From assembly GCF_000719265.1 (NCBI RefSeq), contig NZ_JOFL01000011.1, positions 1-64,000 on the forward strand: a stretch of DNA of 64,000 nt. The letters run 5' to 3'. Below, piece by piece: positions 57,440 to 64,000 of the stretch (position 1 is its first letter; every line of letters begins with the position of its first letter). Both the position numbers and the translations under genes were made by a program. Source of the DNA: Streptomyces roseoverticillatus. GTDB taxonomy: Bacteria; Actinomycetota; Actinomycetes; Streptomycetales; Streptomycetaceae. The notes under the pieces were generated by a model. The model did not search any database and was not told the origin of the DNA. It saw only the letters and a list, made by a program, of their open reading frames with translations.

Positions 57440-58144
57440 GAGCGTGAGAGAGCGCAGCTTCCGGCCCGCGAACCACGTCGCTGCCACCGTCACACCGGCG
57501 AGCAGGACGAGGGCCAGCGGCAGTCCCACCTCCGAGGAGACGGCGCCCTCCGCGCCGATGCGCTGGGCGAGGGCGAGCGACCACTGCTGGACGCTCAGGG
57601 TGCGCGCGCCGGGGACGAGGCTGCCGAAGAGCGACTCCCACACCAGGGCGTAGACCAGGCCCGCCACGACGGCGTGCCGGGTGACCGTGCCCAGCAGCAG
57701 GAACACCGCGCTGTAGGCGACGGAGGCGACGGCCGCCGCGGCGGCGTAGGCGACCGCGATCTGCTGGCTGTTGCCGTTGAGGATGAAGCCCGCGACGAGC
57801 GTCGGGACGGCCGAGAAGGCGACGGTGACGGCGATCGCGACGATCAGCTTGGTGAAGATGATCGTGGGTCGTTTGACCGGCTTGGAGAGGAGGTAGACGA
57901 CCGAGCCGTCGTCGATCTCCGGGCCGATCGCGCCGGTGCCGGCGACGACGCCGATCAGCGGGACCATGGTGGCCAGTGCGAAGCCGCCCAGGACGCTGCT
58001 CGCGGTGCCGTCGTCCGCGCCGACGAGCACGCGGACGGCGACCGAGACGGCGAGCAGCAGGGCGGGCAGCCCGAAGAGGATGAAGGCGCGGCGGCGGCCC
58101 AGGAGGCCCCGGTAGGTGAGCCGTGCGACGGTGGCGTTGTACAT
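57425..58144 (-). CDS. ABC-2 type transporter permease
   Basis: 239 aa, about six TM helices. VVAGTGAIGPEIDDGSVVYL and SKPVKRPTIIFTKLIV match the conserved loop of ABC-2 permeases of the CcmB/NatB-like type. Last gene of a four-gene operon with two ATPases and a second permease. 15 bp separate it from the preceding ATPase stop. ATG at 58144. Confidence 0.88.
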   Translation of the reverse strand: MYNATVARLTYRGLLGRRRAFILFGLPALLLAVSVAVRVLVGADDGTASSVLGGFALATMVPLIGVVAGTGAIGPEIDDGSVVYLLSKPVKRPTIIFTKLIVAIAVTVAFSAVPTLVAGFILNGNSQQIAVAYAAAAAVASVAYSAVFLLLGTVTRHAVVAGLVYALVWESLFGSLVPGARTLSVQQWSLALAQRIGAEGAVSSEVGLPLALVLLAGVTVAATWFAGRKLRSLTLAGEE

Positions 58145-58159
58145 GGCGCTGGGCTCCTT

Positions 58160-59071
58160 TCAGGCCGCGACGAGGTAGGAGAAGACCGATTCCAGGGACT
58201 CGTCCGAGGGCGAGACCGTGAGGAGCCGGATGCCGTGCTCCCGGGCGACCCGGGGCAGCAGGGCGGTGAAGCGGCCGAAGTCGACGGCCTGGATGCGCAG
58301 GGCGCCTTCCTGGACGTCCACTTCGATGCCCGCCGTCGACGGGTCGGCGATGAGGGCGGCGGCCAGGGCGCGGTCGTCGCTGGAGCGGACCAGGTAGCGG
58401 TGCGGGCGGTCCGTCATCAGCCGGCGGATCTTGCGGAAGTCTCCGGAGGCGGCGTGCCGGCCCGCGACGACGACCTCGATGTGGGTGGCGAGCTGCTCGA
58501 CCTCCTCCAGGATGTGCGAGGAGAAGAGCACGGTGCGGCCCTCGGCGCCCATCCTGCGGAGCAGGTCCATCAGCTGCATGCGCTGGCGCGGGTCCATGCC
58601 GTTGAAGGGCTCGTCGAGGAGGAGCACGGAGGGCTCGTGGACGAGCGCGGAGGCCATCTTCACGCGCTGCCGCATGCCCTTGCTGTACGTGCTGATCGCA
58701 CGGTCCTGCGCGTACTCCATCTCGACGGTGGCGAGCGCCCGCTGCGCCTCGGCCGCGCCCAGCCCGTGCAGTTCGGCGTTGGCGCGGACGAACTCCAGTC
58801 CGGTGAGGAAGTCGTACATCGCCTCCCGCTCGGGGACGATGCCGATGTGGCGGTAGATCTGCTCGTTGCGCCAGATGGCGGCGCCGTCGAGGGTGACGGT
58901 GCCGGTCGAGGGGGCGAGGAAGCCGCCCATCATGTTGATGAGGGTGGACTTCCCCGCGCCGTTGGGGCCGAGGAGGCCGGTGACGCCCGGGCCGACGGTC
59001 ATGGAGACGTCGTTGACGGCGACGACGTTGCCGAACCAGCGGGAGACCTTGTCAATGCGGATCGTTGTCAC
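58160..59071 (-). CDS. ABC transporter ATP-binding protein
   Basis: 303 aa. Walker A GPNGAGKST, signature YSKGMRQRVKMA (YSKGM variant of LSGGQ), Walker B VLLLDEPFNGMD and the switch His (SSHILEEVEQL). The C-terminal extension (about 215-303) is the regulatory tail of DrrA/CcmA-like exporters. GTG overlaps the preceding permease stop (GTGA). Confidence 0.92.
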   Translation of the reverse strand: MTTIRIDKVSRWFGNVVAVNDVSMTVGPGVTGLLGPNGAGKSTLINMMGGFLAPSTGTVTLDGAAIWRNEQIYRHIGIVPEREAMYDFLTGLEFVRANAELHGLGAAEAQRALATVEMEYAQDRAISTYSKGMRQRVKMASALVHEPSVLLLDEPFNGMDPRQRMQLMDLLRRMGAEGRTVLFSSHILEEVEQLATHIEVVVAGRHAASGDFRKIRRLMTDRPHRYLVRSSDDRALAAALIADPSTAGIEVDVQEGALRIQAVDFGRFTALLPRVAREHGIRLLTVSPSDESLESVFSYLVAA

Positions 59072-59967
59072 AGCCCGGCCTTTCGGTAGCGGCGCATCAG
59101 CAGCCCGTACGAGCCGGCGATCACGGCGAGGAGCACGAGCAGGTAGACGACGCCCGCCGCAGTGCTGGGGCCGTGGCCGTCGGGGAACGCGGAGCTCGCG
59201 GAGAAGAACGCCGTCTGCACGCCGTCGATGAGGGTGATGGGCGAGAAGAGGCCCATCCAGCCGATCGCGTCGATGCTGTCGCGCTGCACGGCGATGCTCT
59301 GGATGGTGCTCACCACGCCGTAGGAGATGGTCAGCACGGCGATGACCGCGGCGACGCCGAAGCCGCGGCGCGGGGTGAGCGCCGCGACCACCAGGCCGAT
59401 GCCGGCGAAGAGCAGGGACAGCAGTGCCACGGAGACCAGTCCTTGTGCGAACCCCTTCGTCTGGTCGGCGAAGTCGAGCTTCGCGAGCAGGGCGCCGACG
59501 TACAGGATCAGCAGGGGCGTTGCGGTGAGGATGAACAGGGCGGAGAACATCGCGGCGAACTTCGCCGTCACATAGTCGACCCGCTCGATGGGGCGTGAGA
59601 AGTACAGGGGCACGGTCCTGAAGCGCAGGTCGCGCGAGACGGACTGCGGAGCCTGTGCCGCGAGGAAGAGGCCGATGACGACCTGCATGATGATCGCGTA
59701 ACGCGTGTACTCCACCGGCAGCTTGCTGAGCTTGGTGGCGACCGCGACGGCCACCATGATGGCGGCGGGCAGGCACATCACGCCGAACAGGATCATCGGC
59801 AGCACCTTGGACTTCGCCGACCGGCCGAGGCCGTACGCGCCGCGCAGGCTCTGCGAGAAGAGCGAGCGGCGGGCGTAGGAGCGGCCGAGGCGGGCGCCGG
59901 AGTAGTTGCGGTAGCCGATGTTGTGGATGACGTCCTGCGCGGGCGCGGAGACGGTCTCAGGCGGCAT
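59068..59967 (-). CDS. ABC-2 type transporter permease
   Basis: 299 aa with about six TM helices after an amphipathic N-terminus (NYSGARLGRSYARRSLFSQSL). APQSVSRDLRFRTVPLYFSRP is the typical loop after TM2. It overlaps the first ATPase by 11 bp and the next ATPase by four. Confidence 0.88.
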   Translation of the reverse strand: MPPETVSAPAQDVIHNIGYRNYSGARLGRSYARRSLFSQSLRGAYGLGRSAKSKVLPMILFGVMCLPAAIMVAVAVATKLSKLPVEYTRYAIIMQVVIGLFLAAQAPQSVSRDLRFRTVPLYFSRPIERVDYVTAKFAAMFSALFILTATPLLILYVGALLAKLDFADQTKGFAQGLVSVALLSLLFAGIGLVVAALTPRRGFGVAAVIAVLTISYGVVSTIQSIAVQRDSIDAIGWMGLFSPITLIDGVQTAFFSASSAFPDGHGPSTAAGVVYLLVLLAVIAGSYGLLMRRYRKAGL

Positions 59968-60928
59968 GGGCGCTGCCCCTTTCTGCGCTCTGGAAGACCT
60001 CCGCGATGCGGTGGCGGCGCTGCTCCATGCGGACGAGGCCGAGGCCGAGGCCGGCGACCGCGTCGCGCACGGTGTCGTAGGTGTCGTCGCCGGTGACGTC
60101 GACGAGGAGGACGTGGCCGGAGCCGGCCGCGGCGAACTCCGCGGCGCGGCCGGCGGGCTGGACGGTGAGGCCGGCCGCGGTGAGCGCGGCGGCGAGGGCC
60201 GCCGTGCCGTCCGGGTGGGCGTCGGAGTCGGTGACCTCGACCGCGAGGGAGGCCGTGGCCTGGGTGAAGTCGCTGGTGGAGGAGGAGCGCAGCAGCTTGC
60301 CGCCGTCGATGACGACGACGTGGTCGCAGGTGCGCTCCAGCTCGCCGAGCAGGTGTGACGTGACCAGCACCGAGATGCCGAAGTCGGTGTGGATGCGGCG
60401 GATCAGGCCGAGCATCTCGTCGCGGCCGACGGGGTCGAGGCCGTTGGTGGGCTCGTCCAGCAGGACGAGCTTCGGGTCGTGGACGAGGGCCTGGGCCAGC
60501 TTGACCCGCTGCTTCATGCCCGTCGAGTAGCCGCCCATGGGGCGGTACCGCTCCTCGTAGAGGCCGACGTGCCGCAGCGTGTCGGCGGTGCGCTCACGGG
60601 CGGCGGTGACGGGCAGGCCGGACATCCGCGCCATGTGGACGACGAACTCGGTGGCCGACACGTCGGGCGGCAGGCAGTCGTGCTCGGGCATGTAGCCGAC
60701 GCGCTCGCGAATGGCGGCGCCTTCGGTCGCGACGTCGAGGCCGAGCACGGTGGCCCGGCCCTCGGTGGCGGGGGACAGCCCGAGCAGGATCTTGATCAGC
60801 GTGGACTTGCCGGCTCCGTTGGCGCCCACCAGGCCGGTCACGCCCGGCGTGATGTCGACGGACAGCCGGTCAAGAGCGGTCACCCGGGGGAACCGCTTGC
60901 TGAGGCTTTCGGTAGCGATCACAGTCAC
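59957..60928 (-). CDS. ABC transporter ATP-binding protein, first gene of the operon
   Basis: 323 aa. Walker A GANGAGKST, signature YSTGMKQRVKLA, Walker B LVLLDEPTNGLD, switch His (TSHLLGELERT). GTG at 60928 follows TACCGT (minus strand, 60936-60941) by seven bases, suggesting a leaderless mRNA; GTGGC-GCGT-GCCAC (60942-60955) beside it may be an operator. Two ATPase/permease pairs probably form one heteromeric exporter or two paralogous ones; substrate unknown. Confidence 0.92.
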   Translation of the reverse strand: MTVIATESLSKRFPRVTALDRLSVDITPGVTGLVGANGAGKSTLIKILLGLSPATEGRATVLGLDVATEGAAIRERVGYMPEHDCLPPDVSATEFVVHMARMSGLPVTAARERTADTLRHVGLYEERYRPMGGYSTGMKQRVKLAQALVHDPKLVLLDEPTNGLDPVGRDEMLGLIRRIHTDFGISVLVTSHLLGELERTCDHVVVIDGGKLLRSSSTSDFTQATASLAVEVTDSDAHPDGTAALAAALTAAGLTVQPAGRAAEFAAAGSGHVLLVDVTGDDTYDTVRDAVAGLGLGLVRMEQRRHRIAEVFQSAERGSAHAA

Positions 60929-61183
60929 ACCTTCGACGGTAGTGGCGCGTGCCACAGCAGGCGTCAGACCGGATGACTGCTTCCGTGTACTCCTCAGGTC
61001 TGACGTTCCCGTAGGGGAACCGGCCCGGGGGGAGGGCCCGGGCCGGGGCGGCCGGGGCGAGTGCGCGAGGAGAAGAAGGTTTTCCACAGGCGGTGCACGA
61101 CCCTTGACGCAGCCGCCGGGCATTGTCACATTCATCAGTGTCAAGTTACGGACGCGTACCGGAGCGGCACACGGGACGGACGA

Positions 61184-62053
61184 ATGGCCATGACCTCAGC
61201 AGTGCCCCGGGGATCGACGCCCCGGGAGACGAACAGCGAGTTGCAGGGCTTCAGGGAGGTCCAGCGCCTGGCGTACGACTGCGCGGAGGCCGTCGCCGCC
61301 CAGCTCGGACCCGGCGTCACCGAGCGCGAGGCGGCCCGGATGCAGCGGGAGTGGCTGCGCGGCCGCGGCGTGCGGGACTGGTTCCACCTGCCGTTCGCCT
61401 GGTTCGGGGACCGTACGGCCTTCGCGGGCTTCCGGGTGCCCCTGCAGTTCTTCCCCACCGACCGGCCGCTGGAGCCGGGGATGCCCTTCATCCTCGACAT
61501 GGCGCCGGTCCACCGCGGCTTCACGGCCGACATCGGCTATTCCGGCTGCCTCGGCCCGAACCCGCTGCACGACCGCCTTCTCGCCGACCTCGGCGAGCAC
61601 CGGGAGCTGGTCCTGCGCGAGGTCCGCGAGCGCCGCTCCCTGCGCGAGATATACGAGGACGTGGACCGGCTCATGGTCCGCCAGGGCTACGCGAACCGCC
61701 ACCGCGCCTATCCCTTCGGCGTGATCGCGCACAAGGTGGGCCGGGTCCGCGAGCGCCGCTGGTCGCCGCATGTCTTCGGATTCGGCACCCGGGCGCTCAG
61801 GGGGCTCGCCTCCGACGCCCTCCACGGGCACCGCGAGGGCTGGTCGCCGCTGTGGAGCCCGTACCGGTTCTCCGACCACCCGCCCCGGCCGGGCCTGTGG
61901 GCGGTCGAGCCCCACCTCGGATTCCGGGGCACGGGCGCGAAGTTCGAGGAGCTCCTCGTGGTCACCGACTCCCGGGACCCGGAGGAGAGCGCGTTCTGGC
62001 TGGACGACGATCTGCCGCATGTGCGGCGCAGGCAGGAGGAGAGGGCCGCATGA
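61184..62053 (+). CDS. M24-family metallopeptidase
   Basis: 289 aa pita-bread fold without the PepP N-terminal domain. Metal ligands: ILDMAPVHRGFTADIGY (two Asp), IAHKVGR (His), VEPHLGF (Glu) and KFEELLVV (Glu). Probably an aminopeptidase- or creatinase-like hydrolase. ATG at 61184 (second ATG at 61190). Its stop overlaps the EphD-like start (ATGA), so the two act in one operon, which is otherwise lipid/epoxide-oriented. Confidence 0.88.
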   Translation: MAMTSAVPRGSTPRETNSELQGFREVQRLAYDCAEAVAAQLGPGVTEREAARMQREWLRGRGVRDWFHLPFAWFGDRTAFAGFRVPLQFFPTDRPLEPGMPFILDMAPVHRGFTADIGYSGCLGPNPLHDRLLADLGEHRELVLREVRERRSLREIYEDVDRLMVRQGYANRHRAYPFGVIAHKVGRVRERRWSPHVFGFGTRALRGLASDALHGHREGWSPLWSPYRFSDHPPRPGLWAVEPHLGFRGTGAKFEELLVVTDSRDPEESAFWLDDDLPHVRRRQEERAA

Positions 62054-63834
62054 GCGAGCACACCGGAAACGGCTCCGGGCCGGAGGGCGCGCGCGAGCGC
62101 CGGATCCGCACGGGCGGGATCGAGTTGTGCGTGGCCGAGCTGGGCGACGCCTCCCTGCCCACCGTGGTGCTGGTGCACGGCTACCCGGACAGCAAGGAGG
62201 TCTGGTCGGAGGTCGCGGAGCGGCTGAGCGACCGCTTCCACGTGGTGCTGTACGACGTGCGCGGCTGCGGCCGGTCCACGGCGCCCAAGCCGCTGCGGGG
62301 CGGCTTCACCCTGGAGAAGCTCACCGACGACTTCCTGGCCGTCGCCGATGCCGTGAGCCCGGACGCCCCGGTGCACCTGGTCGGGCACGACTGGGGGTCG
62401 GTGCAGGCGTGGGAGTTCGCCACCGTCGCGCGCACCGAGGGGCGCATCGCCTCCTTCACATCGATCTCCGGCCCCTCCCTCGACCACCTCGCGCTGTGGT
62501 TCCGCAAGCGGGCCGCCCGCCCCACGCCACGGCGGATGGCCCAGCTGCTGGGCCAGGGCGCCCGGTCCTGGTACGTGTACCTGCTGCACACGCCCGGGCT
62601 GCCGGAGGCGGCCTGGCGCGGCCCGCTGGGCAGGCAGTGGCCCAAGATGCTCGCGCGGGCCGAGAAGCTGCCGGTCTCCGGCTATCCGACGGCGTCCCTG
62701 CCGGCCGACGCCGCCCACGGCGCCTGGCTCTACCGCGACAACATCCTCGCCCGGCTGCGCCGGCCGCGCACCGACGCCTACGCCCACGTGCCCGTCCAGC
62801 TCATCACCCCGACCGGGGACGCCTATCTCTCCGAGCGGCTGTACGACGACCTGGAGCAGTGGGCCCCCGGCCTGGTGCGGCGCAACCTCGCCGCCAAGCA
62901 CTGGGTGCCGCGCACCCGGCCCGATCAGGTCGCGGCGTGGATCGCCGAGTTCGCGACGGCCCAGCAGGAAGGGGCGAGGCCGCGCGAGAGCGCGCCCGCC
63001 AAACCGTACGCGCGCTGGTTCGCCGGCCGGCTGGTGCTGGTCACGGGCGCGGCCAGCGGCATCGGCCGGGCCACGGCGTTCGCCTTCGCGGAGGCGGGCG
63101 CCCGGGTCGTCGCCGTGGACCGCGACCCGGAGGGAGCGGCCCGCACGGCCGACATGGCCCGGCTCATCGGCGCCCCCGAGGCCTGGGGCGAGTGCACGGA
63201 CGTCTCGGACGAGCAGGCGATGGAGAAGCTGGCCGCCAAGGTCGCCGCCGAGCACGGCGTGGTGGACGTGCTGGTCAACAACGCCGGCATCGGCGTCGCC
63301 GGGTCCTTCATGGACACCACCGCGGAGGACTGGCGCAAGACCCTCGACGTCAATCTGTGGGGCGTGATCCACGGCTGCCGCCTCTTCGGCAAGCAGATGG
63401 CCGAGCGCGGCCAGGGCGGCCACATCGTCAACACCGCCTCCGCCGCCGCCTTCCAGCCCTCCAGAGGCCTCCCGGCCTACAGCACCTCCAAGGCGGCGGT
63501 GCTGATGCTCAGCGAGTGCCTGCGCGCCGAGCTGGCCGGACAGGGGATCGGCGTCTCCGCGATCTGCCCCGGCATCGTCAACACCCCCATCACCGGGGCC
63601 ACGCACTTCGCCGGGGCCTCCGAGGAGGAGCAGCGGCGGCGGCGCACCAAGGCCGGCCGGGCCTACGGCCGGCGGAACTACCCGCCGGAGAAGGTCGCCG
63701 AGGCGGTCCTGCGGGCCGTGGTGCGCAACCAGGCGGTCGTGCCCGTCACTCCCGAGGCCCACGGCCTCCGCTTCATGTCCCGCTTCGCACCGTGGGCGCA
63801 GCGCGCCCTCGCCAGGATCGAGCCGCCGCTCTAG
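62050..63834 (+). CDS. EphD-like epoxide hydrolase / short-chain dehydrogenase fusion
   Basis: 594 aa. The N-terminal alpha/beta hydrolase (about 15-305) has HGYPDSKEVW (oxyanion), the nucleophile Asp in VGHDWGSVQAW and a C-terminal His (KHWVP), the pattern of epoxide hydrolases. The C-terminal SDR (about 318-594) has TGAASGIG, NNAGIG and YSTSK. Mycobacterial EphD has the same order and length and acts in lipid modification. Substrate here unknown. Confidence 0.92.
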   Translation: MSEHTGNGSGPEGARERRIRTGGIELCVAELGDASLPTVVLVHGYPDSKEVWSEVAERLSDRFHVVLYDVRGCGRSTAPKPLRGGFTLEKLTDDFLAVADAVSPDAPVHLVGHDWGSVQAWEFATVARTEGRIASFTSISGPSLDHLALWFRKRAARPTPRRMAQLLGQGARSWYVYLLHTPGLPEAAWRGPLGRQWPKMLARAEKLPVSGYPTASLPADAAHGAWLYRDNILARLRRPRTDAYAHVPVQLITPTGDAYLSERLYDDLEQWAPGLVRRNLAAKHWVPRTRPDQVAAWIAEFATAQQEGARPRESAPAKPYARWFAGRLVLVTGAASGIGRATAFAFAEAGARVVAVDRDPEGAARTADMARLIGAPEAWGECTDVSDEQAMEKLAAKVAAEHGVVDVLVNNAGIGVAGSFMDTTAEDWRKTLDVNLWGVIHGCRLFGKQMAERGQGGHIVNTASAAAFQPSRGLPAYSTSKAAVLMLSECLRAELAGQGIGVSAICPGIVNTPITGATHFAGASEEEQRRRRTKAGRAYGRRNYPPEKVAEAVLRAVVRNQAVVPVTPEAHGLRFMSRFAPWAQRALARIEPPL

Positions 63835-63856
63835 CGGTGGCGGAGGAGAAGCAGAA

Positions 63857-64000
63857 ATGACCGACGGCCACCGGGGCGGGCACGCGATAGCCCCCCGCCG
63901 CGTCTCCTTCGACTGGGACGCGACACCCCTGCACTGGATACCGGACGAGCCCACCGCCACCCACGTCATCAACGTCCTGCACCTGCTGCTGCCCGCCGGG
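63857..64000 (+). CDS. metal-dependent hydrolase, 5' part only
   Basis: ATG at 63857 after GGAGGAG; open to the right edge. The visible 48 residues begin MTDGHRGGHAIAPRRVSFDW and include PLHWIPDEPTATHVINVLHL, resembling the start of the PF10118-type metal-dependent hydrolases that often follow EphD-like genes. 22 bp after the fusion gene, so the same operon. Confidence 0.75.
   Translation, partial: MTDGHRGGHAIAPRRVSFDWDATPLHWIPDEPTATHVINVLHLLLPAG

Overview
The window is chromosomal DNA of a Streptomyces-type actinomycete. G+C is very high with near-universal G/C third positions. Many genes are joined by ATGA or GTGA stop/start overlaps, hairpin terminators lack U-tracts, and the family content is typical of streptomycetes: an SSI protease inhibitor, a SigE-family ECF factor, RsbW-like kinases, a GAF/PP2C phosphatase, a DUF5753 XRE regulator and an extracytoplasmic copper/DyP cluster. 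A perfect parS palindrome (12544-12557) and a cluster of DnaA boxes (50674-51060) suggest the window lies on the chromosomal core, probably not far from oriC.

Layout. 1-5.4 kb (minus): two-component system, polyprenyl-phosphate sugar transferase (GT2+GtrA) and a GT39 transferase that runs off the left edge. 5.5-6.1 kb: tRNA-fMet, tRNA-Arg and tRNA-Ser(GCU), all minus. 6.3-11.6 kb: SSI inhibitor and a 1514-residue PAS/pseudokinase/receiver protein. 11.9-15.6 kb: TetR/MFS pair around parS, then an acyl-CoA synthetase. 16-21.5 kb: an orphan 99-aa protein, ECF sigma, a DUF1906 secreted protein, a thiolase-like/MaoC/MaoC-OB operon and a small secreted protein. 21.9-24.5 kb: PrmC-like methyltransferase, LmeA-like lipoprotein-binding protein, tRNA-Ser(UGA).

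24.5-30.8 kb is accessory DNA: a small operon of two tiny proteins, a NUDIX hydrolase and a divergent HemC paralogue; an XRE(DUF5753)/DUF6879 regulatory unit; and an arsenic island (arsI diverging from arsR-acr3-arsC). 30.9-43.1 kb: HtrA-like protease, GDPD, two RsbW-like ATPases, a SEC-C protein, a prim-pol-like protein, a 41-codon leader ORF coupled to GAF-PP2C, an Xaa-Pro aminopeptidase and a DUF4242 protein. 43.4-49.7 kb: a membrane protein, then the copper relay ycnI-sco-pcuAC-copCD-dyp. 49.7-54.2 kb: pheA, DnaA-box region, serS, HAD phosphatase, rhomboid-like protein. 54.3-64 kb: GntR, MFS, APH(6)-like kinase, a four-gene ABC-2 export operon, then an M24 peptidase, an EphD-like epoxide hydrolase-SDR fusion and the start of a metal-dependent hydrolase.

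Two sequence-level themes recur. First, at least six gene 3' ends carry short tandem duplications that include the stop codon. Second, several minus- and plus-strand genes have a TANNNT -10 box 6-7 nt before the start codon, as expected for leaderless mRNAs.
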